Made by a program: the position numbers and the translations under genes. This document shows positions 25,995-35,530 of a stretch of 64,000 bases of DNA, in pieces. Below the pieces are notes generated by a model that was not told the origin of the DNA, searched no databases, and saw only the letters and a program-made list of their open reading frames with translations. The DNA is from Mixophyes australis. Its lineage: Eukaryota > Chordata > Amphibia > Anura > Limnodynastidae. Every line of letters begins with the position of its first letter. The stretch's first letter is position 1. The DNA lies in assembly GCA_036250195.1 (NCBI GenBank), contig JAVHZZ010000003.1, forward strand, positions 297,877,565-297,941,564, in the 5' to 3' direction.

Positions 25995-28972
25995 ATTATA
26001 TGTACATTGTAGTGTTATTAAAGGTTTAGGTAATAGGAAAGGTGTCATGCCTGATATCATATTGAAGCCCTAATCATCAGCAGCTGTCCGGTGCAGTCGG
26101 CGAAGAGATCGCACATTGCATACTTTAGTTATTGATATTAGAGAGTAAAACCTTTGTATGATACTGGCTATGAAAAGGAGCAGACCCCCTGGAGAGAAGA
26201 CCCCCACCTTTGGATTCCTTAGATTGAATCAACCTATTACCTGTCTGGCCTGGACCCACCCAACGTCTGGACCTATAGAAACAATCTACGTCATCTCTAT
26301 TGTTCACAATGAAACACTGACTGTATATATATTAGTTGCATCTCACTGGGGCCTCAGTCAACTCTGACACAATATTCTATACAGAATATTGTCCATCGGG
26401 TCCGGTGGGTGCGCAGCGTGCGCAAGCGATTGCATTTGGTATGTACTTATCTTTTGGTATTGGCTGTGCTGTACTGTACTTTATCATGATATAATAATGT
26501 ATTGAATTGTTGACTATTTACATCTGTTAAAAATAAATCACTTTGTGCTTTGGACACACATACAATTGATTGGGCAATGCTTATTTTAAAACGATAGAAT
26601 TACTTTAATAGTTTGGATGGCAGTTTTGCAGTGGTTTTGCAAACTCCAGCTTAGTAAATCCGGCGGGTTTGTATGTTCATCACTTTTAAAATCGGTATGG
26701 CGATTTGTAAAGTGGTGGTTTTATAAAATGTCAATGCCAATTTTAATGGCGGTTTTGGCTTTAGTAAAGAAAAATCACTGAAAATTGGCAGTTTCACCAC
26801 ACCGGCTTTTAGTAAATCTAGCCCTGGTTAGATGCAGAAAGGGGAGGAAAAAAATATGAAAACAAACCTTTGAAAAAACAATCAATTTAGAGGGAAAAAT
26901 TACATTTTCAGTCTAATCGATGTTACATTGGCAAAGCCAAAGGTTTCACTATTATCAAAGGGTTTCAGGATTTGCTCCAACTAACAATAAAATCTACAAA
27001 AGAGATTTTTCTATTCTTTTGCTAGATTATTACTAAAAATTACTGTTAACACAACAAATAATAATAATAACAATATAATTGCATACAGTAATTTCAAAGC
27101 ATAAACAAAATCCTTAAAAACCTAACAAACTTTTATCCATTTTATGCTTAAGTATACTTAACTTGTAACTCACATTACAGGATATAAATACAATTTCCAG
27201 TATTCAAATACATAAGCATGGTAAAGCAGCTTATTGCAACTCCTCTAGTTTCCAGCCCTCTCTGCACTGAGGAATTGACGGGCTGACACCAGAAGCTTCA
27301 AGAGCACCACTCCAAGTCCACTGTGGGAACCGACCTCACCAAAAGCCATACATCTCTCCTGTCACTCCTAGCAACAAGTTTCTCATCATCCTTATTCATT
27401 TACCTCCTCCTCAGGACTCAACTCGCAATCATCTTCAATATTTGAATGCTCTTCATGATGATGCCAACAGTGGGCATAAAAGTTTATGGCTTAATGAGTC
27501 AGTTATTTAGGGTTATACATAATTGAACAGCACAGGAAAATTGAGATAAAAACCAAACTTTAAATTAATAGATTTGTTAAAAAGTGTTACAACATTTATG
27601 AACTAACAGATATTAAATAAAAAAAAAATGTGGTCACTATTCCTTATTTGTGAAACACACAAACAATATTAGTAAGACTATAAAAGGAAAGCTTTGAGAC
27701 CCTGAAGGCTTGTTTAAATAAAACATTTCAAAACAGTAATATAACTTAAATACATCTCAACTACAGCAATAGTGGGATTAACAGTAATACAGCCTTATCA
27801 TCAAAAGATATGTTTTAAAAAGATCAAACAGTTTAACACAATTAATTTATATGCTTTATAGTTGCCCCAGGTCTGCAGCTTGTCTCTGGGGAACACGGGA
27901 ACTACCTCATGTTTAGGCCAACTATAAAGTATATTAATAATATCCCTAATAAAGCACCAGTTAATAAATAGTATAGGTATAGAAAATGTAACGTGTAAGT
28001 TTTGTCTTAATATAGCAATGGAAATGTCTTTAACATTTATGGATGTCTTACCTGCAAATCTATTTAGTATAGTTATATTTATTTATTGCATTATCGTGTG
28101 GTGTACGGTATGTTAATAGAACAACCAGAAGGATACAACAATGATTATATTAACACCAAAGGCCCGTTAAATCTATTAAGGACACAAGTGAAATATACAG
28201 GCACTTAAATCAACTTAAAATATTGATCATACCTTCCTTGAATGCTTAGCTATTGAACAGGCACATCTTATATAGAGGTGAAGATAGAATTCCCCACTTA
28301 AGAAAAAGAGAGATTTACAATTTCAACAATATGGTGAATTTTGGTTTTAAAGACAATTATGATTTAACCGATTTTCTTGAATGATCTGTACCTTTTATTG
28401 TTATGTGTTTTAACATGTCAATTTAATATGCTAATTATGTTAATGAGATGATCTATTTATACCTGGCTATTTCTACACTTTCTTTACTTGTGAAAGGCCT
28501 GTAGAATAGTTCACATTGAAATTAGTAGAAAACAAGCCCTATTTTCTGTTAACTGAGGCTTTACTCTTGTGGATACTGCATATTGCTTTTTAATAGAAGT
28601 TAGTTGATCTATTGGGAATTTTCTGTCTACCCTGTTCAGTGCCCTTTACTTTGATTGTTATAGAATTTGTGTTACAAAAGAAAAATTAGCATTTATTTCC
28701 CAACTTGCTACTTGATACACTTGACAACTGTAATTGTTCCCCCACTTACCACATTTGGGATAAGTTACAATCAGCACATCATCTTCTCTGGCTTCCAACA
28801 TTTCTAGTGCTTGAAAAGTGGCCTCACTACAGATAAAATGTGGGTACAGAATCCCCTTATAACTAAATTTCAGTTCTTCTGGAGTCTTTGTACTGGCTTC
28901 TTCGCCCAGTTTCTTCAGTGTTTCTAGGAATTTTTCCCGGCTGGATTTGCTTTGCTTTTCAGAGCCAGACAT
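7822..28972 (-). CDS. sult6b1-like: SULT6B1-like cytosolic sulfotransferase, exons 1-4 (3' end outside window)
   Basis: This enzyme family moves a sulfuryl group from PAPS to hydroxyl groups of small molecules in the cytosol. Four coding exons (28750-28972, 11611-11720, 10329-10415, 7822-7948) join with consistent phases into about 182 codons. The protein starts MSGSEKQSKS and has the family's FSYKGILYPH segment. The 5' PAPS loop TYPKCG/TNW spans the exon 1-2 junction. Exon 3 has PSPRLLTSHL with the catalytic-type His, and exon 4 has the 3'-phosphate signature RNPKDAAVSYYHF. Similarity in order and wording is closest to SULT6B1. Family members are roughly 260-300 residues, so about 100 C-terminal residues, including the GxxGxxK region, are missing. 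I searched 1-7821 on the minus strand and saw no further exon. Introns are 17.0, 1.2 and 2.4 kb. No stop or frameshift is seen. Confidence 0.85.
7949..10328. other. intron 3 of the SULT gene; interspersed repeats
   Basis: No gene is seen. A segment at about 9755-9895 (gactaggctgc ... ggtataaactgaa) is related to 30725-30870 and marks an unnamed repeat family. The rest is AT-rich with no structure I can name. Confidence 0.5.
10329..10415 (-). CDS. sult6b1-like: SULT6B1-like exon 3
   Basis: The acceptor is tttttctattaag and the exon has 29 codons (87 nt). HLKQLPSPRLLTSHL contains the family histidine, and NNIPKSIFEKTK leads straight into the RNPKD exon. The donor is GTACAG. Confidence 0.85.
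10416..11610. other. intron 2 of the SULT gene
   Basis: Nothing coding is recognised. A small perfect hairpin, tctccatagagat ... atctctatggaga, sits near 11130-11162. The surroundings are AT-rich. Confidence 0.5.
11611..11720 (-). CDS. sult6b1-like: SULT6B1-like exon 2
   Basis: The acceptor is tgtgttctag, and the exon opens with GA, completing the Gly codon left by exon 1. The peptide TNWSVQILREML completes the PAPS loop, and GVLEFGKPEKYE ends the exon. It is 110 nt long. The donor is GTTTGT, weaker than consensus. The next exon begins in phase 0. Confidence 0.85.
11990..12198 (+). pseudogene. Tc1/mariner transposase fragment
   Basis: A short open frame carries the Tc1 signature ENDPQHKANAT (usual form DNDPKHTA), followed by WPSQSSDLNPIENLW. 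The last motif keeps the catalytic glutamate, but the preceding DND aspartate reads E. It continues about 30 residues (LKIAAHKHHKTNLNNL) and stops. The N-terminal half and both inverted repeats are absent. It is a dead fragment inside intron 1, on the opposite strand to the sulfotransferase. Confidence 0.75.
12541..12700 (+). repeat. repeat arm, inverted copy at 14363-14520
   Basis: The segment ggctgccaagaggaatt...gggcgtggc matches the reverse complement of 14363-14520 at roughly 80% by eye. These may be long terminal inverted repeats of one DNA element or two head-to-head copies. No target-site duplication was identified. Confidence 0.55.
12780..12920 (+). repeat. repeat arm, inverted copy at 15555-15710
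   Basis: The segment running from the cctgttctt-tcactttcaccacctg stretch to ggatcctggaatgttggggg reappears in reverse complement at 15555-15710. It is part of the same inverted-repeat complex as 12541-12700 but has a different partner distance. Confidence 0.5.
13340..13560 (+). repeat. pyrimidine tandem repeat, unit about 28 bp
   Basis: About seven imperfect copies of ttttcactctgtgcctctccccccttc. The overlapping open frames in all three registers come from the repeat and have no protein support. Confidence 0.75.
13605..14002. repeat. perfect 102-bp inverted repeat with 194-bp loop
   Basis: Arm 13605-13706 is the exact reverse complement of 13901-14002 across 102 bases, as far as I can check by eye. 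The loop is 194 bp. The arms contain gggcactatgggttagtacc and its complement. They sit between the arms of the larger 12541/14520 inverted pair. It could fold into a long hairpin. Confidence 0.85.
14363..14520 (-). repeat. repeat arm, inverted copy of 12541-12700
   Basis: This reverse-complement partner of 12541-12700 ends ctcttgccagcc. The two arms enclose about 1.7 kb, including the 102-bp palindrome and the pyrimidine repeat. Confidence 0.55.
14521..15300 (+). repeat. LTR-like fragment
   Basis: This pyrimidine-rich stretch ends with a block (gcgacctgca ... ttgcggga-cct-tggtgaa ... tttgttagactccgc, about 15180-15270). The block is shared with the end of the solo LTR at 57370-57470, so a related LTR family is likely. 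No termini or TSD were found. Confidence 0.45.
16110..16260. repeat. MITE half-copy (TTTACTAAA palindromic family)
   Basis: It contains tgacagctagaatctgattgg followed by ggcaacatctcc and tttttcaaacctgcagttt. The same ordered blocks occur at 36045-36210 and 52430-52600. Only one half of the palindrome is well preserved here. Confidence 0.65.
16261..17635. other. intron 1 DNA without recognised genes
   Basis: AT-rich. An antisense open stretch at about 16800-16936 was examined as a possible sulfotransferase exon and rejected. No other structure was found. Confidence 0.4.
17636..18078. mobile_element. left part of a composite MITE split by the ERV
   Basis: Inverted arms of about 80 bp (17636-17720 and 17986-18062) share tttgagct, gaacataagag, gcacca and tttaaattattggg blocks. 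The element continues on the other side of the retrovirus at 26611-26828. A relative at about 51125-51480 has the two parts directly adjacent. I have no superfamily assignment. Confidence 0.7.
18079..18960 (+). repeat. ERV 5' LTR (882 bp)
   Basis: It starts TGTCAAAGTCG and ends CTTTAATA. It contains a CpG-rich inverted block (cgtgcgtattgcgaagcgtacgcc, then acgtggtgcgttcgcacgg) near 18133-18190. An AT microsatellite lies at 18300-18342, and AATAAA lies near 18890. Confidence 0.88.
19988..21672 (+). pseudogene. gag: retroviral gag, one frameshift
   Basis: The 5' part (19988-20431) begins MGARHTLEIASLLPK. The glycine at position 2 is a probable myristoylation site, as in retroviral matrix proteins. 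That frame ends at about 20429, while an overlapping frame open from 20299 to 21672 carries the rest, so one frame change is needed. The second frame has a capsid-like helical region (DWSKIF, SENATDYFCRALMEM, VKVLMDGLRENLKRRV). It then has two CCHC knuckles, CFKCNEEGHFARDC and CFRCTKIGHQAQDC, separated by a basic linker. It ends at a TGA at 21670-21672. The layout matches orthoretroviral Gag. Assignment to an epsilonretrovirus-like group is a guess. Confidence 0.82.
21673..25683. other. ERV interior without recognised genes
   Basis: No frame longer than about 160 codons carries a pol, protease or env motif on either strand. The longest frames fall in the CT microsatellite. Either this element lost pol and env and kept unrelated filler, or highly decayed env lies near 24-25.5 kb. 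I cannot tell which by eye. Confidence 0.5.
22411..22762 (+). repeat. (CT)n microsatellite, about 350 bp
   Basis: It consists almost entirely of ctctctct, with interruptions cccgct, ctacct and a C8 run. Frames read through it as serine/leucine-rich nonsense. Confidence 0.95.
25684..26610 (+). repeat. ERV 3' LTR (927 bp)
   Basis: Same sequence as 18079-18960 but with the AT tract expanded (25906-25990), which accounts for the 45-bp length difference. It is followed by the GTTT duplicate. Confidence 0.88.
26611..26828. mobile_element. right part of the composite MITE split by the ERV
   Basis: Read on the minus strand it begins gggctagatttactaaaag. It includes accactttacaaatc and tttactaagctggagtttg, in the same order as 51125-51310. 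It joins 17636-18078 once the retrovirus and one TSD copy are removed. Confidence 0.65.
26829..28749. other. intron 1 DNA next to exon 1
   Basis: AT-rich, with no gene, tRNA or repeat family that I recognise. It directly follows the exon 1 donor on the minus strand. Confidence 0.45.
28750..28972 (-). CDS. sult6b1-like: SULT6B1-like exon 1 (start codon exon)
   Basis: The exon runs from ATG at 28972 to a consensus GTAAGT donor (28749 downward). It is 223 nt, that is 74 codons plus one base of the loop Gly codon. ATG is chosen because four bases upstream (28977-28978) sits an AG preceded by ttttctcttaatctgc, a good acceptor. The start codon exon is therefore probably preceded by a separate untranslated exon. 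Confidence 0.88.
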
Positions 28973-28976
28973 CTTC

Positions 28977-30120
28977 CTGCAGATTAAGAGAAAAATGAAC
29001 TAACTGAGCTTTCACAAGCACTTCTTTTATGTGAGGCACTAGGAGGGAGTGTTTACACACGTTGTACTGCCCTTTCCACACACACATTTACTGGCAGAGA
29101 GCACTGCTTATTACATAATTATACATAGATAGCACTACTGACAAGAGTGAATTATTATTATTACTTTTTTATTATAATTTTTTTTATTATTATTACTTTT
29201 ATTGTTATTATCCTGTATTTATTAAGTGTCAGCTATTTAAGAAGCACTACAAACATATGTAAAAAGTACAGACATTACATAATGACAATGAGGGAAAAGA
29301 CGAGCTAAAGTAAATAAAACACAAGTTTCAGTCAGGTTGAAAGAAAGACAAATATTAACAGCATGAATCATCATCATCATCATGCTTTTTTGCCCTAAAT
29401 GCTATGGACAAAATATACCACAAGTGGTCCTGTTACTTACTAATATATCATCATCATCACCATTTATTGACAAGTGAGGCCCCTTAGTCGAATGGTGTTT
29501 CAAAAAGAACGTACACTTACCTTTAAGGGTTAACATCAGTTCCGGCCCGACCAATGGTAGATGTTGTGGGAGGGTCCTGGCTTCATATAGGTGGCTGCAC
29601 TTCCTGGTTTCTTCACTCTTCGTCACGAGATCCCGCCCACCCACTCCTAGTTTAAGGTGTTAGTTGTTGATGTCTTATCCAATTTTCGCGGTAGAAAGGC
29701 ACTTCGTTCAGCGGCTGATTAGTTAAGCGCAAGTGTTTGTTTGGCCGCAGGTCACTGTACCCTTAGAGGCACCAGTAATTTTTGGTCCTTCGTTGAGGTG
29801 GGTCCCTTGTCCGGCTCGGTGAGGAGGGGCATCGTGAGTTTAAAGGGGTTACAGTCACTGACGCCGATTTAGCGCATGGCAGTTTTGGGATGAGATCCCG
29901 TTAGTGGATGTACGGTAGTTTTGACAGTTCCCACGTTTATTTGGTTGTATCAGCTTGGTAGCTGTCCCGCAGTGCCCTTTCTCCGCAACCAAAGGTTATT
30001 TAAAAAGCTTACTTAAATTAATAAACTCTGTCCTTCAATTTTGCCAACCTCTGTTTTTATTTTAGTTAAGTTGGTAAGCTATGAAGGTTTTGTGCAAGTG
30101 GGGGGACATACACGGTGAGC
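28977..30120. other. DNA upstream of SULT exon 1; GC-rich block at 29520-30110
   Basis: The first 500 bp is AT-rich with TTATTA and TCATCA runs. The block at 29520-30110 is richer in GC. It has ccttcctggtttc-like and cgtcacgagatcccgccc segments and an aataaact signal near 30020. It could be a repeat terminus or a promoter; I cannot decide. Confidence 0.35.
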
Positions 30121-30436
30121 CATTTATTATATAGCGCTACTAATTCCGCAGCGCTGTACAGAGAACTCACTCAAATCAGTCCCTGCCCATTCGAGCTTAC
30201 AATCTAAATTCCTTAACATACACAGACAGAGAGACTAGGGTCAATTTGATAGCAGCCAGTTAACCTACTAGTATGTTTTTTGGGATGTGGGAGGAAACCG
30301 GAGCACCCGGAGGAAACCCACACAAACATGGGGAGAACATACAAACTCCACACAGATAAGGCCATGGTCGGGAATCGAACTCATGACCCCAGTGCTGTGA
30401 GGCAGAAGTGCTAACCACTAAGCCACTGTGCTGCCC
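30121..30436 (-). mobile_element. tRNA-derived SINE
   Basis: Read on the minus strand it begins gggcagcacagtggcttagtgg (A-box type tggcttagtgg), then ggtcatgagttcgattccc (B box). A conserved body (gtgtggagtttgtatgttct, cctccgggtgctccggtttc) follows, and it ends with agcgctatataa near the tail. The same family is on the plus strand at 59934-60273. Pol III promoter boxes are inferred from the motif match. Confidence 0.88.
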
Positions 30437-30724
30437 ATGAATTACTATGTGTGTGAGAAAGTGGTGTAGAACAAATCTGTGGATTGTGTTTGGTTTGTTG
30501 TATGAGAACATTAGAATTTTGGCAATTGGGACACACCTCTGAAAAAAGAGGTATGGTCAGATTTCAATGGGGAAGTGTACACATCACAGTAGGAGGGGTG
30601 TCACATTCCACTGGGGCATTCCTAGTGCTTCTGAAGTGCTAAACCTCCCTTCTTTCTCCTGGAAGCTGCCCTGTATTAACGTGAATATCATTGGTAGGTG
30701 CGCAGTGGACCTCCTAACATTCCC

Positions 30725-30870
30725 AGTGTCTGATTATCCAAAAGGCTCACTAGGCTGCAGCCTAGGGCTCCAGGCTGTTGGGGGGCGCAAACATTTTGGG
30801 GTTGCAACATTTTGACAGTAAGAGGTATAAACTGAATTTCATTTTGAAATAGATGAGAATAGTTGTTCAT
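30725..30870 (+). repeat. unnamed interspersed repeat, relative at 9755-9895
   Basis: The two segments share the ordered blocks gactaggctgc / cactaggctgc, then ggtataaactgaa, then agagaatagtt / tgagaatagtt. This copy lies immediately before the solo LTR. Confidence 0.55.
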
Positions 30871-30889
30871 ATGTAATTGTAATACCCTC

Positions 30890-32274
30890 TGTCACGAACA
30901 CGCTCCCAGCTGCCGTGAGTTTGGGGTGTTCGCTATATGAAGTCACACACGATTTCAGCCCGCACTCTCTCTCTAACTATCACACAGGTTATAGACCTAC
31001 GGAATCGTCCCCCAACACAGCGCTCTCACACCCCCAGACACTTCAGGTTTGCCACCACCAATTGAATACGGGCAATAGGATCCCCAATACACTGTACCAC
31101 ACTGGTACGCAGGCTTCTAGCTATTCACAGACTAGCAAGACCCACATCAGCACACAAAGGGTTACTTCTTCACACCTCCAGACTGTTACACAAATGTAAA
31201 TGCAAGCACACACAGTTTGTTAATCAAATGTATCAACAAATCACACACTGGCATTCCAAGGGTTAACTTGGTCGAGCTTTCTCTTCTAACAGGCTAATGG
31301 ATTCGTTAGAGTATCAAGGACGCAACATATTAAAGTATAGGTTTAATATACAAAAGTACAGGGCATTCAGATATAAAGAAAAATAATGAATAAACAAATA
31401 ATAGATTGACATAACAAGCAAAACAGTATAAAAACAAACGTGATAACAGTACAAAGCATAACTTACTTATAATCTGTATGCCCTGTGGGTAGGCAGAAAA
31501 GATGGACAGTCCTTCAATTAGATTGATTCCCCAAGAAGCTGACCCTTGCCCCTTCCCAACACAGGTTTTATAAGTAAAATTAAATGGAATGGTCTTCACA
31601 GGGGCAGTGTTTAATGCTAATAGGGGGCAGGGATGTCCCCTGGGTGTCACTATACTTGGCTCACAAAGATTTCTAAAGTCTTGGCCTGTGGGTAATTCTT
31701 CACAGATATATCCCAGAGAAATAACTCCCCTTCAATAAACCGGTCATAATCTCCCGTACATTTAAATACCAAACATGATGGAATTATGATAATGTGACAT
31801 ACCTTTTCCAAAGATATGTGATTTTAGCTGTTCACGAATACCACCTGTACCTGTTATTCACAACCCTGGTGTGATTTCTGCTCTTCAGTATGGAGTAACA
31901 TCCAGATTTCCCAAAATATGAACTATAACAACATTTTCCTTTGAAGGTCATATTCTTATATACCTGTATAGGCTTTCACATGCTGCCTACAAGGCTCTCC
32001 AGCTGTGATCGGCCCCACACAGTCTATTCAAGTGTCCAAAACTCCCTCCCAGGCCAAGCTGTCTCACAGTAGGAGCCCTTTGAAGCTGTCACAGGTGACC
32101 CACTTATGTTTTCACACTGGAATGTGCAAAGCCAGCAAATACATTTACATCAGACTCTGTCTTTACATTTTACTATAACTGCACTCATCAATGGACTCAT
32201 TTGATATAACACATTTACACTGCAGTTATGATTTATCCCTTATAAATAACTGCAAGCTCTATATGTTCACGACA
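30890..32274. mobile_element. solo LTR, 1.4 kb, TSD CCCTC
   Basis: It starts TGTCACGAAC and ends GTTCACGACA, near-inverted termini of LTR type. The flanks are CCCTC on both sides (30885-30889 and 32275-32279). No internal region or second LTR is present, so it is read as a recombined solo LTR. Short open frames inside have no family signature. Orientation is unresolved. Confidence 0.8.
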
Positions 32275-32279
32275 CCCTC

Positions 32280-34581
32280 AATAGTTTGTTAGATAGAATT
32301 TCAAAGTGCACTACTACTGCTAAATGTATTAATAATTCTGCACATATAAGTTCTAGTCAATTATTGTGTCAGCAAACTTGACAGCAAGTTGGAGTTAATA
32401 CCATATTGGATCATAACATACCTAGACCTGATATACCAAATTACAATTGTAGATAGAGAAAGGCCATTACTGGAAAGTGGTACATGGGGACCAGTTGAAG
32501 TAGTATCTAGTCCATTTAAAAGAAAATTCAGAAGATGATGGGGCACCTGATATGATGAGGGATCAGATATGCCCAAGCATTGTCCTTTAGATCCAATGTC
32601 CTTCTTGCTGTGGTCAGTGGTGGTTGACTACAGTGCCAACCCTGCCCCCACAGAAATGGGTCCATGAGATTTCCTCCAAATGTGTGGGAGACACTAGCTC
32701 TGAGGAAAGAATAGAACCTGTCACTAACATGAGGAGATTGGAGAGAGTATCTAAAGGAAAACTCCCTGCTAGGTACAGGTATTAAATAAAAGGAGAACAA
32801 GTCCACTCAAGGGATGAGACTCTTCCTTGGGCATATATTATAATACTATATAGCCTCAAGGGGGGTTACTCAACTTAGATATAAGTACAGATTCAAAAAA
32901 AGTGTGCTTAGATGCACCAAGCAAAGTTGACCTTTGAAGCACTCCAGTCCAAAAAAATCCTAAAATCAATTTTGTTGTGTTATCTTTAATAAAATATCCT
33001 ATATTTTTTAATACAACTCTATTACTTTATTATGCTTTAAAGGTCTATTAGAAGGCGAAATTGATTAATATCAAAAAAATAAAAAATAAATAAGTCTCCA
33101 ATCATAAATGGACCCTTCAGTATTATAATAAAGATTTAATTCATATCTGAACACACATATCCTATTCAGTATCTGTTATTATTGCAATAAAAATGTTATT
33201 GTTAGGACCAAGATTGTTGTACTTGTTCTTTCTTCAACCTATTATGTGTATTTGGTTGAGTCACACATACATAATAACAAAGAGATTTTTTATTTAGACA
33301 TATATGATATTATAGAGTTATAGTGTATTTATGTATCGCATATAACAATCAAGGTTGGTAGATTATCAGTGATCTCGAAATCTATATGAAGCTAGAGATA
33401 CAACGTGAATAGTTAAAGTATTGTACACTTGGCTAAATCCGCACAAAACTGTGCTATTAGATGGTCACCCTGTTTTTTAAAATGAGATCTTTGTTATTTT
33501 GTAATACTTAATCAAACATTGTAGATGAACAGATTAGATCAACCTGTTGTTAAATCATTCACCTTCTGCTTGGTGTATAGTTATTTATTCATGGTGATTC
33601 TCCCTTTATTATATTATTAGCTCCAAAAATGATCACACATGCTGGATTCCTTATTAGGAGGTTAGGTAATATTCCAAAAAGTCACAGTATGTTTTTCTTG
33701 GTGCTATATTCCCTATTAAAACAGAGATGTCCTGTGACATACTTGATTCTATATTACATGCTATATAGATGTGAGAGCAATCCTATTGATTCAATGCGTC
33801 ATTACATACGCTATAGGATCTCATTCTATTCAATTGGTAAAAGTCGTTGGTATCTCTGCCTCTTAGTAGTATAACTCACACTAAAACACTAAAAGGAAAG
33901 AATAACTGAATATAAATGGACCAGGTCTTTGCGGCTAAACACCACTCACCGTCTGACTACCGAGTTTGTGACGCCATTAACTACGTGCAACTCGACGCGC
34001 TTTTCGCCCTGTTAGTTTAGTCATGGGAATCACAGGTACAGGTGTTAGTAAGGTACTTATTTGAAATAAATAGACATACAATACTAGTATATAAATTAAT
34101 ATGTTATAGTTCTGTATATAAGAAACTATGACAAGCGTGAGGATACATGTTTTTATCAGGGAAGTATTTTTAATACCCCAGAGAGTTAGTTGTGTTACTG
34201 GTCATATTTTTTTGTGTCTGACTATTACAAATCATAATACAATTCCTAGGCGCACTACTACCATGGAAGATATGAATAACTTTGCACATATCATTAATGG
34301 ATAAATTACAAACCATGTGAAAAGTGAGTGATGGATGAGGGATATTGTCATTTTTGGCAGCTTACAGCAGTGTATAAGTCTTTCAGAGAGAGATAGAGAG
34401 ATGGTTATAATGTCAGCAATGTGAAGTGCTTTAAACTGAGCTGGGTATTCCAGTATATTATACAGCTACTGTGTGAATTGGTTAATAAAATATAGCATAA
34501 ATAGTCAACAGGAGCCTGTCTTATGAATGAATGCTTGGACACTTATTTTAGCAAAGCCCTAGTTAATGAGAAAAGCTATCA
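32280..34581. other. unclassified AT-rich DNA
   Basis: No gene is seen. The segment at 33600-34030 ends with a CpG-bearing block (cgacgcgcttttcgccctg) of the kind found at ends of frog interspersed repeats, but I cannot place it in a family. Confidence 0.4.
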
Positions 34582-34874
34582 ATTTAAACTAGAGATGGGC
34601 GGGCTCGGTTCCCCGAGAACCGAACAAACCCGAACTTGAGGTATCCGAGTACCGAGCCGAGCAGGCTATTCGGAATCGAAATCGAGGCAAAGCGTCATTG
34701 TGACGTAGTCGGATCTCGGTTCTCGCGATGTTTGAAATGCTTAAATCATGGTTGCCAACTCTCCCGGAACGTCCGGGAGACTCCCGGAATACTGGGAAAT
34801 CTCCCGGACTCCCGAGAGAGTACTCTAAAATCCCGAATTTCTATGCAGAGCGCCGCGGAGTCCTGAATCCAAAC

Positions 34875-34944
34875 TGCGCATGCGCATATGACGGTAACGG
34901 CGTGATGACGTCATCGGCGTGATGACGTCATCGACGTGATGACA
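34875..34944 (+). promoter_or_regulatory. NRF1 site and tandem CRE sites, likely transposase promoter
   Basis: The palindrome TGCGCATGCGCA (34875-34886) is a perfect NRF1-type element. Two TGACGTCA boxes (34906-34913 and 34923-34930) sit in 17-bp tandem units cgtgatgacgtcatcgg, with a degenerate third unit (cgtgatgacacgcgcg). The block is CpG-rich, unlike the AT-rich surroundings, and lies 130 bp inside the left end, upstream of the transposase on the same strand. Promoter function is inferred. Confidence 0.6.
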
Positions 34945-35154
34945 CGCGCGCGTGCCCTCTTCCCCAAAACACCATCGCGGAGCACAGAGCTCCCACGCCC
35001 ATGCCCTCTGGAGACAATATATGCTGGAGTGGAGAGTGGAGACCGGAAACCAAGTGAGGACTCTAAGGCATACAAACAGGCAATTAGAGAAATATTTATT
35101 AAAGTTTTATAGTGCTTCAAACTGAGTTACCTGCCACCATATACTTTATTTCAG

Positions 35155-35530
35155 TGAGGGGAGAGAGAGGGGGGACCTTTATTACAGAGAGGGGGGGAGA
35201 GAGAGGGGCCTTTATTATAGATAGAGGAGAGTGAGGGCCCTTTATTAAAGAGATTGGGGCCTGTCTTACAGAGAGGGAGGGTTTTTATTACAGAGGGGAG
35301 AGAAAGGGGGGCTTTTATTACAGAAAGTGGAGAGAGGGGCCTTTATTATAGATAGGGAAGAGAGGAGGGGGCCTTTATTATACAGAGGAGAGAGAGAGAG
35401 GAGCCTTTATTTCAGAGGGGGGAGAGAGAGAGGGGCCTTTATTACAGAGGGGTGGGGAGAGAGGCGGGCATTTATTGCAAAAATCAGAGAGAGAAATAGA
35501 GATTGGCCTTTATTACAGAGTGGTGGTAGA
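35155..35530 (+). repeat. GA-rich minisatellite
   Basis: About ten irregular copies of gagagaggggcctttattacaga. Open frames through it are repeat artefacts. Confidence 0.85.

Larger units (their letters stand above)
18079..26610 (+). mobile_element. endogenous retrovirus, gag only, TSD GTTT
   Basis: LTRs at 18079-18960 and 25684-26610 are nearly identical, with about ten substitutions by eye outside an AT tract. The TSD is GTTT (18075-18078 and 26611-26614). The LTRs start TG but end TA. A 4-bp TSD and a Gag with two CCHC knuckles fit retroviruses better than Ty3/gypsy. The stretch tgggggcccgtgag just after the 5' LTR is a possible primer site (inference), and aaagggtgga just before the 3' LTR is a weak polypurine tract. 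The 5.8 kb after gag's start includes about 4 kb (21673-25683) with no recognisable protease, polymerase or envelope. It lies antisense in intron 1 of the sulfotransferase. Confidence 0.88.

Noticed and set aside
30121..30436. tRNA gene
   Set aside because: A and B boxes are present but no cloverleaf; the body and tail are those of a dispersed SINE.
32528..32806. Minus-strand frame of 92 codons
   Set aside because: No recognisable motif, and it lies in unclassified repeat DNA.
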